A stretch of 52,034 nucleotides of DNA, taken from contig NZ_PGSG01000013.1 in assembly GCF_002843305.1 (NCBI RefSeq), forward strand, positions 1-52,034. The letters run 5' to 3'. The DNA is from Streptomyces barkulensis. Its GTDB lineage: Bacteria; Actinomycetota; Actinomycetes; Streptomycetales; Streptomycetaceae. The notes under the pieces were generated by a model. That model made no database searches, had not been told where the DNA came from, and worked only from the letters and a program-made list of their open reading frames with translations. Each line of letters starts with the position of its first letter. The first letter of the stretch is position 1. Below are positions 32,513-40,385 of this stretch, piece after piece. The position numbers and the translations under genes are program-made.

Positions 32513-32537
32513 CCCGCCGGCAGGCGGGTGCGGAGGG
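32485..32537. repeat. 24-bp direct repeat across the VOC gene end
   Basis: The 24 bases at 32485-32508 recur exactly at 32514-32537 (offset 29), with a third partial copy around 32543-32556. The first copy encodes the C-terminus of the VOC protein (RRQAGAEG), so the repeats look like a small tandem duplication of the gene end. Confidence 0.8.
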
Positions 32538-32566
32538 CCAGCCCTCCGGCAGGCGGACCGGGGGAA

Positions 32567-32618
32567 CTGACGCGGGGGCCCGCCGGAAGGCGGGCCCCGC
32601 CCCGGGAAGCCGCGTCAG
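32567..32618. terminator. Hairpin between convergent VOC and oxidoreductase genes
   Basis: An inner stem at 32572-32584 with 32589-32600 (12 bp, one bulged G, loop GGAA) is enclosed by CTGACGCG / CGCGTCAG at 32567-32574 and 32611-32618. The right outer arm overlaps the last codons of the minus-strand gene. Confidence 0.65.
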
Positions 32619-33538
32619 GAGACGTCGATGACGACCTTCCCCCTGGTCCGCCCGGACTGGCTCAGCCGCCACGCCTCGGCGGCCTCGGACAGCGGCACCG
32701 CCCGGTCGACGCCGACCGTCAGCCTCCCGGCGTCGGCCAGGTCCGCCAGGGCGGCGAGGTCGGCCGGGTCGGGCCTCACGAACAGGTAGTGGCCGCCCTT
32801 GGCCATCACCTCGGCGTCGACGACCGACAGCACCCGCGAGGAGTCCTTGAGCACCTGCTGCGACACCTCGATCGACTCGCCGCCGACGAAGTCGAAGGCC
32901 GCGTCCACACCGTCGGGCGCCAGCCCGCGCACCCGGTCGGCCAGCCCCTCGCCGTAGGCGACCGGCTCGGCGCCCAGCTCCCGCAGGAAGTCGTGGTTGC
33001 GCTCGCTGGCGGTGCCGATGACCCGCGCGCCCCACGCGGCCGCGATCTGCACCGCCAGCGAGCCGACGCCGCCGGCCGCAGCGTGCACCAGCACCGTGTC
33101 GCCCTCGCCCACGTCCAGCCGCCTCAGCGACTGGTACGCGGTGAGCCCCGCCAGCGGCAGCCCCGCCGCCTGCCGCCAGCTCAGCGCGGCGGGCTTGCGG
33201 GCCAGGGTGCGCACGGGCGCGGCGACCAGCTCGGCGTAGGTGCCGTTCTGCGCCCAGTCCTTGCGGACGTACCCGATCACCTCGTCACCGGGGGCGAACT
33301 CCTTCGCGTCCGGGCCGGTGCTCTCCACCACGCCCGCCACGTCCCAGCCGGGCACCAGCGGGAAGTGGGCGTCGAGGACCGGGTCGAGGTAGCCCGCCCC
33401 GACCTTCCAGTCCACCGGGTTCACCCCGGCCGCCTTCACCCGCACCAGGACCGCGTCGGGTCCCACCTTGGGGTCGGGAAGCTCGGTGAGGGTCAGGTCG
33501 TCGGGTCCGCCGTACTCGTTCAAAGCGATTGCCTTCAT
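32615..33538 (-). CDS. NADP-dependent quinone oxidoreductase-like (zinc-less MDR) protein
   Basis: A protein of 307 residues. MKAIALNEYGGPDDLTLTEL is the family opening, VKAAGVNPVDWKVGAG follows, and VLVHAAAGGVGSLAVQIAAA is the NADP-binding Rossmann loop near residue 145. RTRGKVVIDV at the end is typical of zinc-independent medium-chain reductases (QOR/ADH-type). The catalytic zinc cysteines are absent. The start is ATG 33538. Confidence 0.9.
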   Translation of the reverse strand: MKAIALNEYGGPDDLTLTELPDPKVGPDAVLVRVKAAGVNPVDWKVGAGYLDPVLDAHFPLVPGWDVAGVVESTGPDAKEFAPGDEVIGYVRKDWAQNGTYAELVAAPVRTLARKPAALSWRQAAGLPLAGLTAYQSLRRLDVGEGDTVLVHAAAGGVGSLAVQIAAAWGARVIGTASERNHDFLRELGAEPVAYGEGLADRVRGLAPDGVDAAFDFVGGESIEVSQQVLKDSSRVLSVVDAEVMAKGGHYLFVRPDPADLAALADLADAGRLTVGVDRAVPLSEAAEAWRLSQSGRTRGKVVIDVS

Positions 33539-33642
33539 ACCCCGCACAACTTCCCCGCCCGAGAAGATCATTCCCCCGTCCGCCCGACAGGCGCGCGAAC
33601 GGCGGCACCTCGCCGCCCGCCGTCCGCCCCGGCCCCGCCCCG

Positions 33643-33873
33643 CTATCTGCGCCGCACCAGATACATCCCGGACAGCAGCCCGATCACGCCCGGGATCAGC
33701 AGCGCCACCCACAGAGGCATGGTCACGATGGGGACCAGCAGCCTGATCTCGGTCTGCTCGGTGTTCTGGAAGACGAAGACCAAGGTGGCGGCCAGCAGCA
33801 GCAGGACCAGCACCCTGCCCGGGGTCAGAAAGCCGCGCGCGCCGCCGTCGCCCGTTCTCCGGTGTGTGCTCAT
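33643..33873 (-). CDS. LapA-like (DUF1049) small membrane protein
   Basis: A protein of 76 residues with two hydrophobic helices: VLVLLLLAATLVFVFQNTEQ and MPLWVALLIPGVIGLLSGMY. The intervening FQNTEQTEIRLL motif is the LapA/DUF1049 signature. It is an inner membrane protein; in other bacteria LapA/LapB govern envelope assembly. The actinobacterial role is unclear. The start ATG 33873 was chosen by alignment of the first helix. Confidence 0.82.
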   Translation of the reverse strand: MSTHRRTGDGGARGFLTPGRVLVLLLLAATLVFVFQNTEQTEIRLLVPIVTMPLWVALLIPGVIGLLSGMYLVRRR

Positions 33874-33920
33874 GCCACCACCATGGGCGCGGGGGCCGCC
33901 GCCCGCCCGCCGGGCCGCCC

Positions 33921-34565
33921 CTACGGAACGCTCCCCTCCCCCGTACGGGTGGCGGCGACCGCCACGGCCGCCGCGTAGCCCTCGGGCGCGGCCACGTCGG
34001 TGAGCTCCCAGCCGGGGACCGCGGCGGGGGTCGCCAGACTGCCGACGTAGGTGGTGTCCGGGCTCTCGCCCAGACCGGCGCCGGTGCCCTTGAGATACGC
34101 CTCCTTCCTCGTCCAGCAGCGGGCGAAGGCGGCCGGCCGGTCGGCCGGCGCCAGCCTGCCGATCTCGGCGCGCTCGCGCGGATGGAGGGCGGAGACTGTC
34201 TCCGCGACGACGGCGGCCGTGGGACACGCCTCCACGTCGGCCCCGACGGGCGCGTCGTCGAGGGCGATCAGCACCACGTCGCCGGCGTGCGACAGCGAGA
34301 AGTGGACCGGATTGCCGGGTACGGCCGGGCGGCCGTGCGGCCCGCCGCACAGCGGGCACGGCTCGCGGGTCAGGGGAACGGCGGCGGGCTCGGTGCCCAG
34401 GACCGCGGCCAGCTCCAGGCGCAGGGCCGTGTGGGCGACCCGGTAGCGGTCGCGGTCGGCCTCCCGGACGAACGCCGCGCAGCGGGCGCGCTCCTCCTCC
34501 GACAGCACCGCGCCGTCGGTTGCGCCGGCCGCGTGCTCGGACACGCGCAACAGGTGCAGCTTCAA
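33921..34565 (-). CDS. 4'-phosphopantetheinyl transferase (Sfp type)
   Basis: A protein of 214 residues. The motif VHFSLSHAGDVVLIALDDAP, followed by VGADVEAC and FARCWTRKEAYLKGTGAGL, is diagnostic: the Asp/Glu pair and the downstream Glu bind magnesium and CoA. The enzyme activates carrier proteins of polyketide and nonribosomal peptide synthases. CPLCGG (about residue 71) is an extra Cys motif seen in some actinobacterial members. No synthase genes lie in the window, so it probably serves clusters elsewhere. Confidence 0.94.
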   Translation of the reverse strand: MKLHLLRVSEHAAGATDGAVLSEEERARCAAFVREADRDRYRVAHTALRLELAAVLGTEPAAVPLTREPCPLCGGPHGRPAVPGNPVHFSLSHAGDVVLIALDDAPVGADVEACPTAAVVAETVSALHPRERAEIGRLAPADRPAAFARCWTRKEAYLKGTGAGLGESPDTTYVGSLATPAAVPGWELTDVAAPEGYAAAVAVAATRTGEGSVP

Positions 34566-34593
34566 CCCGCCTCCTAGGGTGTCGCGCCGCCCG

Positions 34594-34680
34594 TCAGGGA
34601 CGTCTGACGCAGGTGTAGGCGCCGAAGAGGCGCCCTTCGTACTCCGCCTCCACTATCTCGAACCCGGCCCTCTCCGGCAT
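34594..34680 (-). pseudogene. Short C-terminal fragment, methyltransferase-like
   Basis: The last 28 codons before the stop at 34596-34594 read MPERAGFEIVEAEYEGRLFG, then AYTCVRR. This resembles the final strand pair of class I methyltransferases (AGFEVVEAxxxG...), but the upstream codons are Pro/Ser/Arg shadow sequence. Either a truncated gene end or chance; confidence is low. Confidence 0.35.
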
Positions 34681-34720
34681 CGGTTCCGGCCCCGCGGCCT
34701 CACCCGTCCGCCTCGGGTTT

Positions 34721-35272
34721 TCAGCGCGGCCCGCCGGGCGCGTGGCGGGCGGTGTGCTCGGCGAAGGGCGCGATGCCGACCTCGACGCGCAGGGCGTCCA
34801 CCCGGACGGAGTCGGGGTCGGCACACGGCCAGGGGACGGGCACGCCGTCGCGCACGCCCGCGATCTGGGTGCCGTAGATCTGCGAGCGGCCCTCGTTGAC
34901 CAGGACGCGGTCGCGGAGGAAGGCGAGGTGGCGCGGGCTCGCCCCGCCGTCGGCCACGGCCCGCTCCAGCAGGCGCAGCGCGCGGCGCTGGAGGCCGAGT
35001 TGGCGGTCGGCGTGCTGGGCGACGAGCCAGGCGCCGGTGGCGGCCTCCTCGCCGACGTCGGCCTCGGCCGGCCAGCCGTGCTCGTCCAGGATCCGCTCCA
35101 GGCGGTCGCCGTGTTCGGCGGTCAGTCTGCGCCAGGCGAGCTGCTCGGCGAAGTCGTCGCTGCCCGCCAGGTGCGCCGAGCGGGTCTGCTCCCGCTTCAT
35201 CTCGCGCAGTTCGGCCGCCACATCCTCCGGGATGCCGCCGGAAGCCGCCGTCATGTCCTCCGCGTCCTCCAT
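34721..35272 (-). CDS. DUF6624-like protein
   Basis: A protein of 183 residues. The pattern AWRRLTAEHGDRLERILDEH, then GWPAEADVGEEAATGAWLVA, then QHADRQLGLQRRALRLLERA and RSQIYGTQI matches a family of mostly helical proteins of unknown role (DUF6624). QHAD and YGTQ are its conserved motifs. The start ATG 35272 (MEDAEDMTAAS) has AAGGGGAG 7 nt upstream. No signal peptide. The C-terminus diverges from the family after the GTQ motif. Confidence 0.78.
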   Translation of the reverse strand: MEDAEDMTAASGGIPEDVAAELREMKREQTRSAHLAGSDDFAEQLAWRRLTAEHGDRLERILDEHGWPAEADVGEEAATGAWLVAQHADRQLGLQRRALRLLERAVADGGASPRHLAFLRDRVLVNEGRSQIYGTQIAGVRDGVPVPWPCADPDSVRVDALRVEVGIAPFAEHTARHAPGGPR

Positions 35273-35444
35273 GTCCTCGCTCCCCTTCCTCCGGGCCGGG
35301 CGGGTCGGTCCCGCCGGGCCAACGGTAGGCGCGGCGGGCGGCGGGAAGATCGGCCCGGAGAACGGTGACATCGAGGGCCGGAGCGGCGAGAATGGATACA
35401 CGCCCCGGCCCCCTCTGTCCCGCCCCCGCCGTCCGCCGCCCGGT

Positions 35445-36233
35445 TCAGGCGGTGAGGCCGCCGTCCACGGCGATGGAGGCGCCGGTGATGTACCGGCCCT
35501 GGGCGCCGGCCAGATGCGCCACCGTCGCCGCGATCTCCCCGGGCCTCCCGTAGCGCCCCAGCGCCGTCAGTCCGCTCTGGTAGTCCGCGCCCGGCCCGTC
35601 GGCGGGGTTCATCCCGGTGTCGACCGGGCCCGGATGGACGAGGTTGGCCGTGATGCCTCGCGGGCCGAGTTCCCGGGCCAGCGCCTTGGTCAGGCCGGTC
35701 AGCGCGGCCTTGCCGGTGGCGTAGAGGGAGGCACCGGGGAAGGCGACGCGCTCGGCCACGCAGCTTCCGACGGTGATGATCCGCCCGCCCTCCCCCATGT
35801 GGGCGAGGGCGGCCTGGCAGGCCAGGAAGGGGGCGCGGACGTTGACGTACAGCGTCCGGTCGACGTCCTCGGCAGCGATCTCGCCGATCGGTGCGACCAG
35901 GCCGATCCCGGCGTTGTTCACCAGGATGTCGAGCCGCCCGAACTCCGCCGCGGCCGCGTCGACGGCGGCGCGTACGGCCTCCGGGTCGGCGCTGTCGGCG
36001 CGCACCACCAGGGCGCGGCGGCCCAGCGCCTTGATCTTCTCGGCCACCCGCCGCGCGCTCTCCTCGGAGTCCCGGTGGGTCAGCGCCACATCGGCGCCGT
36101 CCCGGGCGAGGCGGAGCGCCACGGCCTCGCCGATGCCGCGGCTGCCGCCGGTCACCAGCGCCGCCCTGCCGTACAGGTCGTTCATATCCGCTGTGTCGTT
36201 CATGCCGGTCGTCTCGGTCGTTTTCGTGGACAT
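35445..36233 (-). CDS. Short-chain dehydrogenase/reductase (SDR)
   Basis: A protein of 262 residues of the classical SDR type. The cofactor loop is ALVTGGSRGIGEAVALRLAR and ILVNNAGIGLVAPIGEIAAE follows. The catalytic Ser (VGSCVAERVAFPG) and YxxxK (LYATGKAALTGLTKAL) follow, and GASIAVDGGLTA ends the protein. The NADP preference and substrate are unknown. Start ATG 36233, with AGGA 7 nt upstream; a second Met (MNDTADMNDLYGRAAL) could also serve. Divergent from the kinase-like gene at 36337. Confidence 0.9.
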   Translation of the reverse strand: MSTKTTETTGMNDTADMNDLYGRAALVTGGSRGIGEAVALRLARDGADVALTHRDSEESARRVAEKIKALGRRALVVRADSADPEAVRAAVDAAAAEFGRLDILVNNAGIGLVAPIGEIAAEDVDRTLYVNVRAPFLACQAALAHMGEGGRIITVGSCVAERVAFPGASLYATGKAALTGLTKALARELGPRGITANLVHPGPVDTGMNPADGPGADYQSGLTALGRYGRPGEIAATVAHLAGAQGRYITGASIAVDGGLTA

Positions 36234-36336
36234 GGCTCGATCCTGGCGCGGCGCGGTCCGGGAGTCCGGCGGCATTCGGACGTCGCGTTCGGCGGCGGGG
36301 AGGGTGCGGACCGCCGGCCCGCCTATGCTCGCCCCC

Positions 36337-37281
36337 ATGACGTCCGCGGATCCGGTGCCGCCCGGCCTGCCCGTGGTGAGGACCGTCTCCGGCTACCCGG
36401 GCGGGCCCGAGTGGCTGGGCCGACTGCCCGCCCTGATCGGGGAGTTGGCCCAGCGGTGGGAGCTGGTGCCCGGTGAGCCGTTCGCCGGGGGCAGCGTCTC
36501 GTGGGTGGCGCCGGTGCGGCGCGCGGACGGCTCGGAGGCGGTGCTCAAGGTGAGCTGGCCGCACCGGGAGGCGGCCGGGGAGGGCCAGGCCCTGCGGCTG
36601 TGGGACGGTCGGGGCGCGGTGCGGCTGTACGAGCACGACGCCGGGCGGTACGCACTGCTGCTGGAGCGCTGTACGCCGGGCACCGAGCTGGGCCGGGCCG
36701 CCGGACTCCCCGTCGAGGAGCGGCTGCTGGCCGGGGCGGAGGTGCTGCGCGAGCTGTGGAGCGCGCCCGTTCCGCCGGACGCGGGGCTGGAGACGGTGGC
36801 GGAGGTGACCGCCGGGTGGGCGGATCTGGCCGAGGGGCGGATGGCGCGGCTGCGGCCTCCCGGCTTCGATCCGGCCCTGGTGGCGCTGGGGGTGCGGCTG
36901 CTGCGCGAGCTGCCGGGGACGGCCGCCCGCCAGGCGGTGGTGCACGGCGACCTCAATCCCGGCAACGTCCTGGCCGCCGGGCGGCGGCCCTGGCTGGCGA
37001 TCGACGCCAAGCCGATGACCGGTGATCCGCTGTACGACCCCTGGCCGCTGATCGAGCAGATCGGCTACGCCTTCGGGCAGCCCGTCCCTCGTGACGTGGC
37101 CGCCGCGCGGTGCTCGCTGGTGGCCGGCGCGCTCGGCGAGGACGCGGGGCGGCTGATGGCCTGGGCGGTGGCCCGCCGCGTGGAGTCGGCGCTGTGGGCC
37201 GTGGCCGAGGGCGGCGACCTGGAGGCGGGCACGGCGATGATGGCCCAGGTGCGCACCCTGGCGGATCTGGCGGGGCTGTAG
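36337..37281 (+). CDS. Aminoglycoside/hydroxyurea phosphotransferase-like kinase
   Basis: A protein of 314 residues. The catalytic loop QAVVHGDLNPGNVLAAG carries the HGDxxxxN motif near residue 207, and WLAIDAKPMTGDPLYDP is the metal-binding and family-specific segment of the APH(6)/hydroxyurea phosphotransferase group. LKVSWPHREAAGEGQALRLW is the N-lobe. Members phosphorylate streptomycin or hydroxyurea, but most chromosomal copies have unknown substrates. The start ATG 36337; an ATG four codons upstream is possible. Confidence 0.88.
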   Translation: MTSADPVPPGLPVVRTVSGYPGGPEWLGRLPALIGELAQRWELVPGEPFAGGSVSWVAPVRRADGSEAVLKVSWPHREAAGEGQALRLWDGRGAVRLYEHDAGRYALLLERCTPGTELGRAAGLPVEERLLAGAEVLRELWSAPVPPDAGLETVAEVTAGWADLAEGRMARLRPPGFDPALVALGVRLLRELPGTAARQAVVHGDLNPGNVLAAGRRPWLAIDAKPMTGDPLYDPWPLIEQIGYAFGQPVPRDVAAARCSLVAGALGEDAGRLMAWAVARRVESALWAVAEGGDLEAGTAMMAQVRTLADLAGL

Positions 37282-37325
37282 CTCCCCGAGGCTGTGAGCC
37301 GCGGCCCGGTGGGAGCCGGCGCCGC

Positions 37326-38276
37326 TCAGACCAGGGCGGGCTCGTCGAGCGTGAGCGTGCGCGTGTCGGCGTCCAGGGCGGCACGGACCCCCAGCGGCAC
37401 GGTCAGGGTCGCCGGGCCGTGTCCGAAACCCATCTCCTCCACCACCGGCACCCCCAGCGGGGCGAGGCGGTCCAGCAGCACCTCACGGACCCTCTCGTAC
37501 GGGCCGCAGTCGTGCCAGGAGCCGAACACCACGCCCGCCACCCCGTCCAGTTCGCCGGAGCGCAGCAGGTGGGTGAGGTAGCCGTCGAGGCGGTACGGCG
37601 GCTCGCCGACGTCCTCCAGCAACAGGATGCCGCCGTCCGGGCGGGCGCGGTCCCGCCCGGGGACGCCGGTCTGGCCGGCCAGCAGCGACAGGCAGCCGCC
37701 GTAGGTGGTGCCGGACGCCCGGCCGGGCACCAGCGTGCGGGCGGTCGGGGAGGTGATCCGCGTGACCGTCTCCGGGGCGAGGAGGGTGGCGCGCAGATGC
37801 TCCTGGGTGGGGCCGTCCTTGAGGAAGGAGACGGTGGCGGGCATCGGGCCGTGCAGGGTGGCCAGGCCCAGCCGGGCCGCGAACGCCTCGTGCAGCACGG
37901 TCAGGTCGCTGTAGCCGACGAAGGGCTTGGGGCCGGCCGCGCGCATCGCGTCCCAGTCGGCCAGGTCCACCATCCGCTGGACGCCGTAGCCGCCGCGGGC
38001 GGCGAGGACGGCCGCGACGGACGGGTCGCACCAGGCCTCGGTCAGGTCGCGGGCGCGGTCGGCGTCGGTGCCGGCCAGGTGGTCCAGGCGCGGATGGACG
38101 TCCAGGACGTGCGGCATGACCTGCGGGTCCAGGTCCCAGCCGCGCAGCACGTCCACTCCGGCGTCCAGCCGCTCGCGCTCCACCGGTCCGCTGGGCGCCA
38201 CGATGGCCACCCGGTCGCCGGGGCGCAGCCGCCGGGGCCGGGTGAGGGCGGGGCGCGGTGGTGAGGGAGGTGTCAT
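37326..38276 (-). CDS. LD-carboxypeptidase (S66 family)
   Basis: A protein of 316 residues. RPGDRVAIVAPSGPVERERL opens the family. The nucleophile Ser lies in FVGYSDLTVLHEAF, the Glu in GGILLLEDVGEPPYRLD and the His in EMGFGHGPATLTVPLG, completing the Ser-Glu-His triad. S66 enzymes cleave the L-D bond of murein tetrapeptides during wall recycling, or self-immunity peptides (MccF type). The start overlaps the S9 peptidase stop (ATGA at 38273-38276), so the two are coupled, which hints at a joint task in peptide breakdown. Confidence 0.93.
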   Translation of the reverse strand: MTPPSPPRPALTRPRRLRPGDRVAIVAPSGPVERERLDAGVDVLRGWDLDPQVMPHVLDVHPRLDHLAGTDADRARDLTEAWCDPSVAAVLAARGGYGVQRMVDLADWDAMRAAGPKPFVGYSDLTVLHEAFAARLGLATLHGPMPATVSFLKDGPTQEHLRATLLAPETVTRITSPTARTLVPGRASGTTYGGCLSLLAGQTGVPGRDRARPDGGILLLEDVGEPPYRLDGYLTHLLRSGELDGVAGVVFGSWHDCGPYERVREVLLDRLAPLGVPVVEEMGFGHGPATLTVPLGVRAALDADTRTLTLDEPALV

Positions 38277-40288
38277 GTGGTCAGCTCCAGCCGGGGGACG
38301 TCCGGACGGTCGAATCCGAAGACCTGTGCGTACAGGGAGAGTTCGGCCTCCACGGCCCGGGTGATGGTCTGCGCCCTGCGGAAGCCGTGGCTCTCGCCCT
38401 CGAAGGCGAGGTAGGCGTGCGGCACTCCGCGGCCGGCGACCTCGGCCAGGAAGCGGTCGCACTGGGCGGGCGGGCAGATCACGTCGTCCAGGCCCTGGAG
38501 CAGGAGGAAGGGGGCGGTGACGCGGTCGGCGTGGTGGACGGGCGAGCGGTCGCGGTAGCGCTCGGGGTGCTCCTCGGCGCGGCCGACGAGGGAGACCAGG
38601 TACCGCGACTCGAAGTCGTGCGTCTCGCCGGTCGCCCAGCCGGCCAGGTCGAGGATGGGGTAGCTGATGGTCCCGCAGGCGTACAGGCCCTCGGTCAGCG
38701 GCGAGGTGAGGGAGACCGCGGTGGTCCAGCCGCCCGCGCTGCCGCCGCGTATGGCGAGCCGGGCGGGGTCGGCGGTGCCCTCGGCGGCCAGGGCGCGGGC
38801 GACGGCGGCGCAGTCCTCGACGTCGACCACGCCCCAGTTCTCCCGCAGCCGGTCGCGGTAGGCGCGGCCGTAGCCCGCCGAGCCGCCGTAGTTCACCTCC
38901 GCCACGCCGATGCCGCGCGAGGTGAAGTAGGCGATCTCCAGGTCCAGTACGAGGGGCGCCCGTCCGGTGGGCCCTCCGTGGGCCCACACCACGTACGGCG
39001 GCAGCTCGCCGTCGGGGGCCGCGGCGGCGGGGTGGCGCGGGGGGTACAGGTGGGCGTGGATCTCGCGGCCGTCCGGGCCGCGGAAGACGCGCTCGGCGGG
39101 GTCGGGGTAGTACGCCGGGTCGACCAGGTCGGTGTGGGCGGAGCCGACGACCAGGGTGTGGCCGGTGCGGGTGTCCAGCTCCACGACCTCGTACGCGCCG
39201 CGCGGGCTCGCGGCGACGCCGATGACGCGGGTGCCCGCGGCGGCCAGGGTCGGGGCCCACTCCGTCCACGGCCCGGGGGCGTCGGCCAGTTCGCCGGTGG
39301 CCGGGTCCAGGACGCCCAGGCGCAGGGAGCCGCGGCCGTGCAGGACGGCGACCGTGCCGTCCTCCAGCGGCTGGAACCACTGGTGGCCGATCTTCCACAG
39401 CGGCCCGCCGAACTCCTCCTCGCGCGGGCACAGGGGGGTGGGCCCGTCGGCGGCGCCGGCGGCGTCCACGTCCAGGCGGTACAGGTTCCACCAGCCGCTC
39501 GCGTCGCCGGTGTACAGCAGCGAGCCGTCCGCCGCCCAGCCGACCTGCGCCACCGACTCCCGTGTGCCGCCGGCTACGGCGCGGACACCGGCGAAGCCGC
39601 CCTCGGCGGTGACGTCGGCGAGGCGGACGACCGTGCCGTCCCAGGGCATCCGGGGGTGGTCCCAGACCAGCCACGCCGCCCTTGTGCCGTCCGGGGAGAG
39701 GCGGGGGCCGGTGGTGAACCGGTCGGCGTCACCGGTCAGTTCGCGGACCCGGGAGCGGTCGGAGGCCGCCGAGCCGTCCAGGGGCACGGCCGCGATCACC
39801 CGGCGTACGTCGGTGGGCCGCTCGCCGGTGAACTCCTCCAGCACGCACCACACCTCGCCCCGCTCCGGCAGCACCACCGGATCGGCCCAGCGCAGGCCCT
39901 CGCCGAGGGCCGAGACGGGGGTGAGGGGGCGCGGCTCGGCGCCGGGGGCGTCCGGTTCGAAGGCGTACATCCGCTGGTCGGCGTGGCGGACGAAGACGAC
40001 CAGCGGTCCGCCCGCCTCGCGCGCTGCCCCGGCCCAGGGTCGCCCGCCGTACTCGATCACCCGGCTGCGGACGTTCCACGGCTCGGGCAGCACCGACTCG
40101 GCGGGGCCGGACCCGTCCGGGCGCAGCCTCATCAGCGCCCGCCGCCCGCCCTCGGCCGGGCGGGGCTCGGTCCACCACACCTCCGCGCCGACGGTGCCCG
40201 CGTACTCGGGGTGGCCGTCGTGCGCGGCGACCAGGCGGGCGTCGATCGGTGACTCCCAGGTGCCGTACGGGGCGGTGGCGTACGTCAT
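38273..40288 (-). CDS. S9-family prolyl oligopeptidase
   Basis: A protein of 671 residues. The N-terminal half is a beta-propeller (TTGPRLSPDGTRAAWLVWDH, WAADGSLLYTGD). The C-terminal alpha/beta hydrolase carries Ser in IRGGSAGGWTT (about residue 500), Asp in LLLQGLDDVICPP and His in FEGESHGFRR. It is of the acylaminoacyl/dipeptidyl peptidase type and looks cytoplasmic, as no signal peptide is seen. The start ATG 40288 has GAGGAG about 10 nt upstream. Coupled to the LD-carboxypeptidase gene. Confidence 0.93.
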   Translation of the reverse strand: MTYATAPYGTWESPIDARLVAAHDGHPEYAGTVGAEVWWTEPRPAEGGRRALMRLRPDGSGPAESVLPEPWNVRSRVIEYGGRPWAGAAREAGGPLVVFVRHADQRMYAFEPDAPGAEPRPLTPVSALGEGLRWADPVVLPERGEVWCVLEEFTGERPTDVRRVIAAVPLDGSAASDRSRVRELTGDADRFTTGPRLSPDGTRAAWLVWDHPRMPWDGTVVRLADVTAEGGFAGVRAVAGGTRESVAQVGWAADGSLLYTGDASGWWNLYRLDVDAAGAADGPTPLCPREEEFGGPLWKIGHQWFQPLEDGTVAVLHGRGSLRLGVLDPATGELADAPGPWTEWAPTLAAAGTRVIGVAASPRGAYEVVELDTRTGHTLVVGSAHTDLVDPAYYPDPAERVFRGPDGREIHAHLYPPRHPAAAAPDGELPPYVVWAHGGPTGRAPLVLDLEIAYFTSRGIGVAEVNYGGSAGYGRAYRDRLRENWGVVDVEDCAAVARALAAEGTADPARLAIRGGSAGGWTTAVSLTSPLTEGLYACGTISYPILDLAGWATGETHDFESRYLVSLVGRAEEHPERYRDRSPVHHADRVTAPFLLLQGLDDVICPPAQCDRFLAEVAGRGVPHAYLAFEGESHGFRRAQTITRAVEAELSLYAQVFGFDRPDVPRLELTT

Positions 40289-40341
40289 CGTGCGCGGCTC
40301 CTCGCGGGCTCGGCGGGTTCCTCGGAAAAGGGGTGCGGCGG

Positions 40342-40380
40342 GGTACGGCCGGGGCGGCTCGGGGCCGCCCCGGCCGTACC
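40342..40380 (-). terminator. 17-bp hairpin after the M20 peptidase gene
   Basis: Arms 40342-40358 and 40364-40380 pair perfectly around a 5-nt loop, starting 5 nt past the M20 stop on the minus strand. It would separate the M55-M20 transcript from the S9-S66 one. Confidence 0.7.
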
Positions 40381-40385
40381 GGGGC

